Origin: Gnetum montanum
Taxonomy: Eukaryota; Streptophyta; Gnetopsida; Gnetales; Gnetaceae
Length of the DNA stretch: 64,000 bases
Reading direction: 5' to 3'
Assembly (NCBI GenBank): GCA_015680685.1
Contig: MNCI01016243.1
Location: forward strand, 156,548-220,547
In this document: positions 25,100 through 37,499 of the stretch, piece by piece
Numbering within the stretch: position 1 is the first letter of the stretch
How the letters are laid out: each line of letters opens with the position of its first letter
The notes under the pieces: generated by a model
What the model was told of the DNA's origin: nothing
Database searches by the model: none
What the model saw: the letters and a program-made list of their open reading frames with translations, nothing else
Made by a program: the position numbers and the translations under genes

Positions 25100-25113
25100 A
25101 TGTTCCCCTTTTT
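25100..25113 (-). other. Polypurine tract of the copia-type element
   Basis: On the minus strand AAAAAGGGGAACAT directly precedes the LTR start TGTTGACG. Confidence 0.65.
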
Positions 25114-25379
25114 GGTGTTGTCCAGAACTTAAGAAAATAAATTACTATATTCCAGAAATCATTTGATCTAAGGCTAATAAGAGATGAAAGACCATGCAAA
25201 AATACATTTTTACAGCTACATATCTACATCATAACTTACATGCAAAAGAAACTCTATGTCATGACTTACCTTAGCTTAGCTGTAAGTCATGACTTTTCTC
25301 TCCAATAGCTTAGCTTTTCTAAAAGTTAATCTTTTTCATATCTCTATCAGTATTGACCTTTTGGTGCAACCTACCAATG

Positions 25380-26256
25380 CTAGGACATTTAGAGACCACA
25401 TGGCCTCCTCCACCATATACCCAAAATTCTATTGAAAAAGAATCAAAATTTGAATTTGAAAAATTTTACGTTTATCTTTACCTTTGAAGTTGGATTTGTT
25501 GGTTCCTGGTTGATTAAGGCTTTTTTGTTTTTTCTTAGAAGCCTTTGAACTCTTCTTGATAGAAGAGCTATTTCTTCTCCTTTTTTCATTTCTTATTTAC
25601 TTGGTTCCTTCTCTTTGGATGCTAGTTTTAGGGCAATATGCTTTTCTTTTATTACTCCTTCACTTATGAGATTCATTTTATAAGTAACAAAAACACTTTA
25701 GAACTCTTTAAATTTTAAGACAAAAAATTCTCTAATTTCTTCCATAGGTGTAACTTTAGGTCTAAATTTAAGTTATAGTGTTTTAATCATTTTAATGATT
25801 ACATTACTTTTAGGTTAGTTCTTACTTGTACTTTTAATTACTATAACTAGACCATTTTTCCAAGAAACACAATCTTTAATCCTTTTACCTTCATTTTATG
25901 TTTGTCGTATTCACTTTGCAAAACCAAAAGTTTTGATTGTTTGACTATGGATGTTCCCTCATAGATAGCTTCTAAGGTTTCCCAAATTTTTTTAGTAGTT
26001 CTACATCCAAATATTCTATTATATTCAAACTTAGCTAATGCATAATATAAATAAGTCATAAATAAACTTATCGTTTTCTTTAGCTTGGTGGCTTGAGGGA
26101 TTTTGATGCATTGTTGATAGGAATTGTGTATCCTTCAAGAATTGATTCCCATACCTAAAATTTCATCCACTTAAAGAACCCTTGCATCCTTACCTTCTAA
26201 TAAGAAAAATCAAACCCATCAAACATCGGTAGCTTTGTGTAGGATGTCCCCTTCAT
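25380..26256 (-). pseudogene. gag: Copia-type gag remnant
   Basis: Minus strand from the ATG at 26256. It shows MKGTSYTKLPMFDGFDFSY, then ESILEGYTIP, typical of the copia gag start (FDG-x-N-Y...W). Next is GCRTTKKIWETLEAIYEGTS (26000-25940), matching the known copia pattern T-A-K-E-I-W-x-x-L-E...E-G-T, followed by VKQSKLLVLQSEYDKHKM. Further on come PMEEIREFFV, HIALKLASKEKE and EEIALLSRRVQRLLRKNKK. A decayed CCHC knuckle ends it near 25385-25430 (GGGGHVVSKCPS; first Cys residues lost). A stop follows each few dozen codons. Confidence 0.8.
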
Positions 26257-26295
26257 AGTTCACTCTTGAACATTGAAGCAAAAACTTGAGAGTAC

Positions 26296-26310
26296 TATGA
26301 TCTAATACCA
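26296..26310 (-). other. Primer-binding site of the copia-type element (initiator tRNA-Met type)
   Basis: On the minus strand TGGTATTAGATCATA begins two bases after the LTR. The usual plant copia site is TGGTATCAGAGC, so this is a slightly mutated match. Confidence 0.7.
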
Positions 26311-26312
26311 CT

Positions 26313-27373
26313 TGAGGATAAAGAACTTAGAAAGGGGGTTGAATAAGTTTTCCAAATTAAAAATGCACTAGCCATGAAAACACACTAAATTTTATGTGGT
26401 TTCCAAACTTGGGTAGTCCACATATGGAAGGCATATTTCTTGCATACCTTTGAACTTTTTTTCTTTAAAAAGTGGTTTTAAGAGCTCTAGCCTTTGTACC
26501 ATAGTGTTTTTTCATTGATAAACCACTCAACCCTAGAAGGTTACAACAAGCTCATAATGTGGTTTCAAGGATCCCACAACCTTTACAAAATTGAGCTGTT
26601 CTCTGGAGTGTTTCAATGCTACAAAACCACTCAAGCATGCAAGGTCTTAACAAGATTAATGTAAATGTCTTCTCACAAGAAGTACATAAACCTTATAGGG
26701 CTACAAGAAAAATAAAATGACATTAGAAAGAATTTAACTAAATTTATAAGTCCTTGCACTTTGACGTTTAGTATAACATATAATAAAGAAAATGATATTA
26801 CAATGAAGAACAATAATACAATAGCATAGAATAGACAATGATTGATCTTTTGTGAATAGTGCTTACCAAATTCCAAAGATTTTAACATCTTATTATAGCC
26901 TTGGAGTTTATGAGAACTCCTTAGAATTTATGCAACAACTTGTGTAGAAATTTCATTTAAAGTTTGGATGTCTACTTGAGATTGGTAGGAGAGATGTCTC
27001 ATTGGAAAATGGAATGTCTTCTGTGGGATGTATCTAGGAAGACACCTACTTTGAGATATAGATATCTACTATTTTTAGGGTACATCTCCTCAATTTTTAG
27101 GCTCTATCTTCTAAGGTATTCTCCTATGAATTTTCCTTCTTGTTAGTCCTTACAAAATCTTCATTGGATATGTAAACTTTGTATTCATTTATGCTTGTCC
27201 ATGTTCTCATCTTGCCCATGTCGTCTTCATTTCGAAATCTTGTTGTAGGTTTAATTTCCTTGAGTTCTCATATGTTTCTTTGAAGTTCTTGTCCATCCCT
27301 TGAGAAATCATCCATCATAAAAATTCTATTTTCTCAAATTTCCTTAAGGTTTTGACATACCAAAAGATCAACA
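26313..27373 (-). repeat. 5' LTR of the nested copia-type element
   Basis: Partner of 24003-25099. Its right end on the forward strand is CATACCAAAAGATCAACA, after which the gypsy pol of E resumes. Confidence 0.82.
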
Positions 27374-28330
27374 CTAGCTTGCAATCTCTAACATACCTCC
27401 TGGCTTTATCAAAAATACAATGATGTAGAATGGTTACTAGTTTACTATTTAATTCATGCCTTAATTTCCTATGAAACTTTATACACTAATGTCAAAAAGC
27501 ATTGTCTAGTCTTAGTCTTCTCCTTTAAGAAGTGAAGGCACTACCTCTTTAGGAGGCAAGTCAATGTCATATGCAAAGACAACATATTAAGAGCCATCAT
27601 GATCAACATCTATGAAGCTATTCAAATAGCTCAGTACAAAGATATAACAACTAAATTTAACCTACATTATATCTTCCAAGATGTAATGAAAGATTAAGCT
27701 ATAGTTGAACAATTAACCACCTTACTAATAGAAGACAACCTAGTCATAAATCTTGAATTCCATGATGAACATATTAACATTATCAATGATGTACCCAAAG
27801 GATATGAGGCCATTATGCCCTTTGACAAAGCTTCAACTATACATGAAGCTAGTGTTGCTATCATCATAACACTTCCATTTGGTGAAATCCAATCCTCTTC
27901 TTATCATTTTGAGTTTTCCTATACTAACAACGGGGTAGAGTAAAAAGGGTTAATTAGAGGATTGATGATAGCTTGGGACTATGGATTCACATATTTGATG
28001 ATAAAGGATTATTCTTAATTGGTAACCAACTAAACAACTAAATTAAACACTCACAAATCTAGGCACGCATAACCATACTGTGACTTAGCCAAAATGCTCT
28101 TCAATAGTTTACAAATTTTAACATACAATATATTCCCTGAACTCAAAATATACTTGCTAATGTTATTGCTACTTTAGCCTTAAGTATAATGTTTGATGTA
28201 CTTAGCAAGTTTCCTTTCATGAATGAAATTTATGATTATCCCATCATGTATAATACTAAAAGAAATTCTATATCAACCATAGATAACATTCCTTAACAAA
28301 AATGATATGATGACATCAAGACTTACCTCA
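27374..28330 (+). pseudogene. RNase H and second RNase H of element E
   Basis: Resumes the pol interrupted at 24002. The first RNase H is seen as KKHCLVLVFSFKK and ALKEC-like remnants near 27495-27560, followed by IAQYKDITTKFNLHYIF. The second RNase H opens PFDKASTIHEASVAIII near 27815 and has TNNGVE-KGLIRGLMIAWD and KDYS, where A has EYEDLIRG and KGDSQ. Several stops interrupt it. Confidence 0.72.
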
Positions 28331-29487
28331 TGCATGGTGAACCTCCACAAAACTTAACTACCACTCAAAAGGATGTCGTACATAAATTATCATGATGATA
28401 TGTTATTTTGGTCAATAAAAAATTATGTTGAAGGTCCTACAATGGCATATTATTATTGTAATTAAGTGAAGAAAAATCTTGTACTGTTCTAGAATAGGTA
28501 CATGATGGCATATGTGGAAGACATACAAGACCTAGAGCCATGGCTACCAAAATTAGACATATAGGATACTATTAGCAGCATATAGAAACCAACTACCTAT
28601 AGAAGGTCAAAATTTGTCATACTTGTCAACAAAATAGCAACCTAATACACATGCCACCAACTAAGTTACATACTACTTAGATCACCTGGTCATTCCAATT
28701 ATCAGGAATTGACATAATTGGACTAGTAACTCCTAAGTCCTCTATAGGAAATTTCTTCATTAGCATTATGATCAATTATTTTACAAAGTGGGTTGAAGCT
28801 ATTACTTTGAGGTAAAAAACATCACAAAAATTCTATAAATTCATCCTAGATAACATAATATCTTGTTTCGAATTACATGGTTTAGTTTCCATGAAATGTA
28901 AACCTTTTGCTAACAAATAAAAATTAAGCACTCTTTTTCATCACCCCATTATCCATAAGCCAATGATCAAGCTAAAGTTAGTAATAAGGTCATCATTAAT
29001 CTCCTAAGGAAAATGCTAAAAAAAAAACCTAGATGACATGAACAACTCTTTTATGTAGTTTGGTCCTACAGGATGACCATATAGCCTTGTTTATGAATCT
29101 AAGGCTATTTTTCCTCTTGAATTATAGGTTCCATCATTGAGGCTAACTCTATCTTAGTACATTTACAATGAGTACAATAATGAGTTGCATATCATTGACC
29201 TCTATTTAGTGGAAGAGCAATGAATACAAACACTTGTCAACATTGAACGATATCAGAAAAAGTGGAAACAATACCATTGTAATGATCAAAATAGGAAAAA
29301 ATTAAATGAAGAGGATCTTGTCCTCAAGGCCATTCACAAACATGCAAACAAATTCTTAGCCAACTAGGAAAGACCATTTTTGGTCATAAAATCATATGGT
29401 AATGGAGAATTTAGATTAATGAACATGAATGAAAATGAATTGACCAATTTGGTTAATCATTCCTTTTTCAATCCTTATTATATCTAA
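28331..29487 (+). pseudogene. Integrase remnant of element E
   Basis: Shows VHDGICGRHTRPRAMATKI, CHTCQQNSNLIHM, GIDIIGLVTPKSSIG (first Asp), YFTKWVEAITLR and FILDNIISCFEL. The second Asp region is scrambled by a small deletion. The end carries VYESKAIFPLEL, IIDLYLVEEQ, DLVLKAIHKHANKFLAN, a GPF-equivalent RPFLVIKSYGNGEFRL and YFNPYYI-like text with TAA at 29485-29487. Confidence 0.8.
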
Positions 29488-32071
29488 TGTTAACCTTTTT
29501 TCTTGTAGTTTTTGTTTACCTTTCTTTACAAGTTTGGATGAATGATTGACATCAATGAACTAAGTACCCTACAATAAGCAAGCCTACATGAACTTTTATC
29601 TCTTAGGCATCTTAAAACACTACAAACATCATTTAAATATATAAAACTAAAAACAAAGGTCTCATGTTCTACCAATTATATCTCGTGGAGGCCTATATTT
29701 TCTTATAACCACATGTACCTTTTAAAATCTCATGAATTCTTTGAATTGCTTTTTTGTCCTCTTAGAATTATATTTTTTGAATAATATTGGAGTTATCACG
29801 AATGTGTGACTCATCACAATAGTGTATTATCATGCAATCTCAACATATGATATTTGGCTAGGTTGTTCAACCTTGACAACAGTGCTTATCTTACATCACT
29901 CCTCTTATTCCTTTTGATGCATACCTCCATAACCAAGCTTTATTCCTCCTTACATTGCTAATAATGAAAACCTATTTTTAACATTCATGCATCATTATCA
30001 TGTGACATTCTTGACATGATTAATCATCAGGTTCCCTAAATTTAAATACTCTTCATTTAGCAAAAAAAAAAAATTCCAACCTTAGCAAGGAAACCTAAAG
30101 AAGGTTTCACTCCCTTCAAAAAAAGTTAAAGAGAAATGCCAAGTTAAAATTCAAATGTATCATAAAGTTAAGAAACTAAATAGCTCAAAGAAAAAATAGA
30201 GACAAGTGATCAAATATGTCCAAGAAAAAAATGTTAATTCCTCTAAACATCATCAAGTAACTAGTAGTTCAAGTACGAAGCATGAAGATATCATCAACCA
30301 ATAATACATGTTACTGCTATGCCATAGCCATGATGTCAACACATTTGGAATTTTTCATTATCTCATGTGAGCATTCTCTAATAATAAATATAGTTAATTC
30401 CTCACCCCAAATTTTTTTCATCCTATTGTAACCTTATTTCACCATCATGAGCACTCGTTGGCATGATTTGGCAACTACAGGAATCAAGTATGGAGTGGAT
30501 GTGTTGGTGATGAATCTCTAGAAATGTTTTACATTATATATTGATTTCTTTTAGGTAAATACTCAAAAATTCAATAAAGGCAAGCAATAAAACACTTAAG
30601 AAAAATTCATGTTATAAGCAAAAAGCCCAATAATGAAATTCTTGTCATGTAATTGGATCATATTCAAGAGTAGACACAAATGCCTTGATTTCTCTTCAAA
30701 AATGTTACTTTTTGGCCTTTTTTCAGAAAAATTTTGGATCATTATTAACATGGAAAATAAAATTCATGTTTTAAATAGTCACACAAGTTATGAATTTTAT
30801 TATGCCTAGATATTTAAGCTAAAAATGTCAAAAATGCTACCAATTGTAGCACTAAAAATCAAAAACGTTGGTGGTCCATATGTTGTAGTTTTGGGCCATT
30901 AAAATGGTTGAAAAATGCTATGTAACTATATATAAATAATATGAAAACATAACCAACATAGGAAAAAAAATTGAAGGCCTATTTAAGCTAGATTCAACAC
31001 CATTTTTTGGATCCTTTTCTTGGGGCATAACCTTCGTTTGATAGATCTTTTCAACACAAAGAAGAGAATTTTTTAGCAAAAGAGAGACCTATTTTAGCAA
31101 GTTGGTAGAGATATTTTTGTAGATCTTTACAAAATTTAGCAGCTTTTCTTAGTGCTAATTACTAATAATAGAAATAACCTAATACAATATTCATTATGAA
31201 GTAAGTTGATTGGGATAGATAAGGGAAGATTCAATTGTAGAACATACCTTATCTTGTACAATAGATCTAGAAAAAATATTTTTTTTATTCTTAGGCTATA
31301 AAAGTATCAATTTGTACTTTCTAAACTTTTTTTACAACAATTTTTTATATCATTTAATATAAACTTTTTTAGTGTTTTTTTTTCATTTTGCCATATCATT
31401 CCTCATTTCTCTTAGTCTATTCTCAAATCCAATGCTAAGCCTTGCATTCACATGTTTTTACTTCTTCTCGTTTATCATGCATAGTAAAATATTTTTTAAG
31501 TTCTTAGGTAATTGAAAAGACCACCTAAGGCATCCCAAGTGTTTTCAAGGCTCATGCATCCTCAGGATAATACTATTTTACATGGATTCTTTCAGTTTTC
31601 TAGCATCAATTTTTTTCATCATTATAGTAGGTTTTATGTCTTATAGATCTTTTAAAAGATTAAATTCACATCAAAATCTAAGTCTAATGGATATTTTTAC
31701 AAATCATTTCCTAAAATATATAATTAAATTAAAGGGCTTCCATGATCATTTATTTTCCTAGCAAGGTATCTTACTCTTATCTAATTTATAATTGAATGAA
31801 TTAACATGATATTTTGAATATTTTGGGTTGCTTGAGAGGAATTAGTACCTATAGATGGCTATGATGATTTAGGTGAATGGTTGGACCTAAAAATAGTTTT
31901 TTCTAAGTTTTACACTTAGAACCATTTTAGTTATCATCCACTTATAAATTTACTACTCTTGTAGCATTATGTTGTTAGAGTTGTAAAGGTATTTTGCATC
32001 ACATAGGTGGTGCATGTGGCCAAGGAGTGAATGTATGAGGTTCATTGTGCTACTAAGGGTAATAAGGATGT
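29488..32071 (+). other. 3' non-coding part and probable LTR remnant of element E
   Basis: AT-rich, no credible gene. It includes an A-run at 30061-30072, a TATTTAAGC promoter-like word near 30990 followed by ~40-90 bases of LTR-like leader text, and several AATAAA words. It resembles an LTR in style, but no second copy lies in the window. The CTTAAACTAGCA array expected after integrase is not recognisable here. Confidence 0.4.
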
Positions 32072-33581
32072 TGTGAATAGAGAATTCAATCACTGGAAAA
32101 AATCAAAGGAGATCCAATGCACAACAGTTCCTCAACCGATGAATCCCTAGGGCCTCTAGAAAAAAATGGGATTAGGGAACCTTGGCTAGTCTAGTAGATC
32201 AACTAGGGACATAGGGGGTTTGCAAAAGAGCATAATGAAATGGAATGCAAAAGCTAATAACAGATCTGATTAAAGCATAGAAAATAAGTAAATATATTTT
32301 ACAAACAAAATCCAAACCCTAAAACTTTATTGAGAAAGGATAAAGAATAAGTTAGACAAATGTGCATAAGTGCCAGAATGGATAGCAAGGGGGTTAAATT
32401 ATATGGAGGTTTAGGGTCCTTTAAAATTGATGCAATCAACTCCATGATCAAAATGTTTTTCCACTCCTAATGCTATCAAACCTTTAATGCTATCAAAATG
32501 TTGGCTATTCTGGGGATGAGAAAAGTGGAAAATTTGGATGCCAGATTGCTCCACACTAGGGTTAGAAAATCCCAAAAGTGTAGTGTTGACATCAAAAATC
32601 TACAAATCTCAAGGTGATAGTGCTTTCACACTAGGGTTTAAGAGAATTCAATCATGGAAGATTATAAGAATATTTGAGTACTTGAAAATTTCCCCAAGTG
32701 TGGAATTATTTCTTAAACAATGCATGCATGCTCAATGTATGTAAGTGCCAAAAGAATGGAATCCATCAATGATGTTTGAGGCCAGTTTTTATAGGTTTTG
32801 GGCCATGAATGAGGCTAAAAAATGGTCATGATTTGGTTGTAAAATGGCTACAAATTGGTTTTCAAATTGCTGCAATTTTTTTTCTCATTTAGGTGAGATG
32901 GATGCAAAATTTGGGAGGTTACTATATATGATCAATGCCTTTCCCCCATGGCAATTCCATTTACTATAAATAGTAACTAGGGCACACCTTCTATGCTAGA
33001 TATGAATCTTCCACACTAAGCTTTCCAACATTCTTGTTGAAGTGGTTGGTCAAGCATTTGAGAACATGAAGTGTTTAAATATCAGTATTATGGCTTCCAT
33101 GTTGAGGGATGTAGTTTTCATTGTTGGGAGTGAATACTTCACATTAGGAGGAAAACTTCCACGTTGAAGGGTGAAGGTTTCTAGGTTGTACATGCAGTCT
33201 TCATGCTGAAGGGAGAAAGTTTCCAAAACCCCCACCCTTCCAAACTATGGTAGGTAAAACTTATCCTCCTACATGTGTTTCTAGTGTATAAAAGTGTATA
33301 TCCTCCCCCCAATAAAACCCATCATTAATTTTTTGGATATCCAAAAGGTATTTATGATGTCCCCAAGGCCCAAATATAGATACTAGGTGACATTTTTCAC
33401 TTGGGGAATGAGTATTTGACAACGTATTATGCAATTTCAGCTCCAAAAGTATAAAGTATGTGAAATTTCCTATTATGGGTTACAATTTTCACATTTAAAA
33501 TGAATTTTTTCCTTGGGTTTCATGGGGTGAAAGCTACATGATGAAGATTCACTATAACATGCAAATTTTTATTATGTTTTA
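32072..33581 (-). repeat. 3' LTR of element B (~1510 bp)
   Basis: The reverse complement aligns with 20313-21898. Shared words are the TCTCAATAAAG/AACTTT region (32315-32335), CCTATAAAAA TATA (32787-32795) and 'CCTAGTGTGGAAG'-type words. The ends are TATTCACA (minus-strand end, 32072) and a start that has drifted to TAAAACAT at 33581. Confidence 0.82.
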
Positions 33582-33595
33582 ATGGTTCTTCTTTG
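33582..33595 (-). other. Polypurine tract of element B
   Basis: On the minus strand AAAGAAGAACCAT precedes the LTR. It is homologous to AAAGAGGGATCAT in A. Confidence 0.55.
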
Positions 33596-33689
33596 TTGGT
33601 GTCTAGAGGATTGACCCAAGAGGCACTAGCAGAGAATACCAATAATCACTACATATCATAACACCATAATGCATACAGGCCACATGAGA

Positions 33690-33815
33690 ATTAGACTATC
33701 CATGTTATGAAAGTTTCTATTTTAAGGTTGTGGTAGGCCATGGTACTAATTTGAGGCTTTGGTAGATTGTATTGCAAGTTTAAGATCATAGTAGACCATT
33801 GAAAGTAGGCTCTCT
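33690..33815 (-). repeat. Short-repeat array after integrase, element B
   Basis: Units such as 'GGTAGGCCATGGTACTAATTT' and 'GTAGACCATTGAAAG', the reverse complement of the arrays after integrase in A and C. Confidence 0.55.
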
Positions 33816-33829
33816 TGTTAATGATCATT

Positions 33830-34890
33830 GGCTACATGTAGCATGACTTTAGACAGGAATGATGCACTAGATTGGCCAGCTCATATTCATCCATGTTAGC
33901 TATTCTAAATGCACCATTCCCATAGGCTCTAATGATAAGGAAGAACCCTTCCTAGTTGGCTAAGAATTTGTCTACATGCCCATGGATGGATTTTAGGACT
34001 AAGTCACCTTCCATGATCTTGAACATGTTCAACTTATGATGATGTTGTCACTTCTACCTCTCTTAATAGTGATCAATGGGAATAAGTGCCTACATATGTT
34101 GATCCTCCAACAAGTCTATGGCTACTATCAACAACTCCTTGTTCTTCTCATCATTGATGAAGTTGGTTAGGGCTACTCAAAGCGATGGTACCTACAATTC
34201 AAGAGGTAAAAGAACTTTAGAACCATATACCAAGCTATAAGGTATTACATAGAGGTCATGTGAGAGGTTGTTATATAGGGCCATAATGCATCAATAAGCC
34301 ACTCATGGCATTTGTGCTTGTTTTAGTTGAGCATCTTCTTGAGCAAGTTGATGATGTCTTTGTTTCTTACTTCTGATTGTCCATTAACTTGAAGGTAATA
34401 GAGTGATGAGAAAGAATACTTAATGTCTAGGTTGTGATAAAAATATTTCATTTCATGGCTACTAAATTATGGTCCATTCTCTATAACTATGATCGTAGAT
34501 ATGCCAAAATTGGCTACAATGTTATCTAAGATGAATTTCTAGAATTGTTTGAATGTAGTCCTCCTTAGGGGAATATCCATAATGCACTTTGTAAAGTATG
34601 CAGTTATGGTGATGATGAAGCTATGCCCTATAGAAGACTTAGCTATTATAGGCCCAATGATATCCAGTCCCCATCATTGAAGTGGCCATTTTATTCAATT
34701 GTTGTATAACTTAGTCAATGATATGTTTATAAGGTTGCTATATCATTGGAGTCATTTTTCATATGGGGCCAATAGTAGCCTAAGCATCTTATCTTAGCGA
34801 TCATGGCTCTAGGTCCTATATGTCCTTCAAAAATGTCCTCGTGAACCTCCTCTAGGACTATTCTACTCTTAGTTTTACCTAAACCATTTC
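33830..34890 (-). pseudogene. Integrase remnant of element B
   Basis: The reverse complement of this stretch matches the integrase of A through its length. It contains GHIGPRAMIAKI-like N-terminal text near 34800, a conserved TKWVDAL-like segment near 34580 and a terminal segment just before 33830. The forward-strand words CACTTTGTAAAGTATG (34590) and ATTATGGTCCATT (34470) are the complements of FTKWV and the DNGP region. The start at 34885 abuts the ~187-bp array, so the RT and RNase H before it have been deleted. Stops are frequent. Confidence 0.72.
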
Positions 34891-34899
34891 TTCATGCTA

Positions 34900-36300
34900 A
34901 GATTTCCATGCTCAACAAGAAAGGTTGGTGGAAAAGGCTTTCTAGCTACTTATGATCAATCTTGTCAAGTTTGAGGGTCTTAGAATGTGTAATTGAGGTT
35001 TTTTGACATACACAAGTCCTTTTAGTATTTATTCAATGTCTTTAGAGGGTATTTTATAGTTTGCCAAAATTTTTCCCGTTTCTTCCATGTTGGACAATGT
35101 AGAGAAGGTGGCTCACATTATGGAAGAACTAAGGAGCCCTTATTTTTACCATTTCCCATCATTTATAGCAATGCTTGCAAGCTTCTAACATTGCTAGCAT
35201 TGACTGTTGATACCTAATGTTAAAATTTGGTTGTTTCAAGGGTTTTTAAGAAATTTTTGGGCTTTCCAAAATTTTTTCCATGCTAGGGCTTCCATGCACA
35301 TCATGGAAGATTGGATGGAAGGGCTTGTTAACTTTTATGATGAAATAAAGCTATGCATAAGTGTCCACAAGGTTGTTGTTATTGGCCATCAATGTCTAAG
35401 GTCAAAATCTAGCAATTTTGAAGGCTATGAGAGGGTTTTTAGGATTTTTCCTTTCCATAAATGCTAAGGATAGGAGGTTTAGAATTGATAGCATCCCCCT
35501 CAATGTGAAGAACCAAGAGCAAATAGTTTTAATCATTTTAGGTAACATTTTGAAGTCTGGTGGCTTCCTGAAGGGGTGGGTTTCTTTTGGAAGTCTAATT
35601 TCATGGAAATTTCAATAGTTTTGATTTTTCCCTTTCTATTCACATTAATACTAGAATGGTTAGCATGCAAGAGATCTCCCTCAACTAAGAAAGTTAGATC
35701 TAGGTCAAATCAATAGGCAATCAAACATGCATGTCAACCTTTAAGGTTGCTAGTGTCGATAGTCAATACTGGATGCCAAGATCTAGTAATTTGGAGGTTC
35801 CTAAGTGCCTAATGCAATTTTTTCCATTTTTTCCACACTAGGAATGAAGGGCATAGTATGGATGATAGTTTTATGCCATATTTAGCCACTTTTAATGATT
35901 TCAAAAGCTCTACAAGGTTTCAATAGGGTCTAAGTGTTATTGGGATCTGAAAATGGCTATTACGTAATCAATTTAGGCCATTTTTAGCTTCTATGCATCC
36001 ATCCACATTGGAATAAGATCCTCAATGTGCATGAAGCCTCCCCTAGTGTGGAAACATCAAACCTCTAGGTTTTGACTAGTTTTGACCAGTTTCTACTACA
36101 TTTAGTGAGGTTCAAGGGCAACTGGAGATGCTTGGAGGGGTTCTTGGTCATGTGGGGCCTACTTCAAGGTCAAACTTGGGCTAGATGGGTATTGGAGGTA
36201 GGGATAGGTGTTTCACCCCTTGCTCCTATGCTAGGAACTATTGAACCAAGTTGGAAACCCATGGTCTCTATCTTCATTCATGTCTCACCCACTTTGAAGA
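34900..36300 (-). repeat. Shortened ~187-bp tandem array of element B
   Basis: Reverse complement of the array in A. Cores lie at about 35280, 35450, 35625, 35830, 36040 and 36225. Near 36100 the text around GACTAGTTTTGACCAG corresponds to 13200-13230 in A. Confidence 0.68.
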
Positions 36301-37499
36301 ACCAATGGTTGAAAAAGGAAGGTTTTGGTTATTAAAAAGGGAAAATTAGTTCTATTTTAATGATTTTTTATGAAATGGAAGGCATGTATCCATGTTGCCT
36401 ATGGCATCCCGAACATGGATGCATGGTAATTAAGGTTGTAATATGGTTCTAAGTGTCAAAATTAGAAAGAAGTTCAATCTTGATTCAATTTCTTAGTTAA
36501 GAGAGAAGGCATAGGGTGGGCCCATAATCCAAGAATTTAAAATTTTAAAAAATGAAGTTGTTTTCCACCCAAATTCAGTATTGAAATGAATTTCCCCCCT
36601 TTGCACTTCAATGCACATAGAGTTATGGTGCACTGAATTAGTAGCTAGGGTTGGAAGGTGTACGTTTAGGTTTAGATGTTGTTTATATGGTTGAGTTTTT
36701 GTATGCTTTCAATCATAATTTTCATTCTTGCAAACTGTGCAATCTATTGGTTGTAAAGGTCATGACTACAAAGCTTGTGATTTTAGGATTCTTTCCATGG
36801 TGGAATCACTAAAATTGGATCTTTCACAAATTTTTTATAAATATTTCAATTATGGCTATGTAAATAAGGAAACATTTTGGATGGATGTGATTGATATGTG
36901 TAGTTTCTCATGTAAAACTCATGTGAAAATTATGCTTTAAAAGTATTTTTTTTTTATAAAAAAACATGCTTTGAACTTTTTAAAAAAAGAAAATAAAGGC
37001 TTCACTATTTTTTCTTGAAAAACATTTACTATGGCTATGTGATTTTTTAATTTTTTTATGATTTTTTCCAAATTTATGCATGCTTTTTTTGAATTTATGC
37101 ACAGTTTAGATGATTTTTTCTAAATTTATGCATAATCTAGACTAAAGCGTAGTTTTGGATATAAAATTTTAGTTATAATATATGGATTATGATGTAAAAG
37201 GCTATAAAAGATGCTAACAATGATTTTATTGAATTTCCTAATCTATCTTAGGTAAACACTTTAGAGCTTCTTACAGAGGCTAATTAAACCTTTGACTACA
37301 TGTTTTTTTTCTAAATTTTCTAGGTATTTTTGTAATGTAAAGCTATGAAAGGTTGTAATAATGTTTTCTCATGGAATTTCTTAAGCTAATTTAGATAAAA
37401 ACCTTAGAGCTTTTTAGAGATGCTAATTTCACCTCTAACTAGATGTTTTTTCTAAATTTCCCATGTGATGCCAAATGGTCATAATGCTTTTATTTTGAT
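36301..37499. other. AT-rich non-coding part of element B
   Basis: No credible gene. It is homologous in reverse to about 10600-12850 in A, with many T-runs. A forward TATA-like GGCTATAAAAGATG lies at 37199-37212, upstream of the antisense gene in this element, but the equivalent site in A is not the same, so its role is uncertain. Confidence 0.45.

Larger units (their letters stand above)
24003..27373 (-). mobile_element. Nested gag-only copia-type element (TR-GAG-like), minus strand
   Basis: Two direct repeats of about 1.1 kb bound a 1.2-kb interior. Read on the minus strand the LTRs start TGTTGATCTTTTGG / TGTTGACGTTTTGG and end ...ATCCTCA. The order is LTR, primer site TGGTATTAGATCA, a copia-type gag, polypurine tract, LTR. 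There is no protease, integrase or RT. Terminal-repeat elements with only gag are known in plants as TR-GAG. It lies inside the RNase H part of E. Flanking 5-mers TTAAT and CTAGC do not match, so the target duplication is decayed or the limits are off by a few bases. Confidence 0.8.
21899..32071 (+). mobile_element. Element E: 5'-truncated Ty3/gypsy pol with nested copia-type insert
   Basis: Contains a pol in the forward direction (22777-24002 and 27374-29487) split by a minus-strand element. There is no gag, protease or 5' LTR. The left limit is the end of the A LTR and the right limit is the end of the B LTR. The stretch 29488-32071 looks like 3' non-coding plus part of an LTR (TATTTAAGC near 30991 and A/T-rich text), but no partner LTR is present to prove it. 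Confidence 0.65.

Noticed and set aside
26296-26310. tRNA gene fragment
   Set aside because: The match to tRNA is only the primer-site complement next to an LTR; no cloverleaf can be formed around it.
37199-37212. TATA box GGCTATAAAAGATG as promoter of the antisense gene in B
   Set aside because: The homologous place in A does not keep it and the region is very AT-rich, so chance is likely; mentioned only in the non-coding entry.
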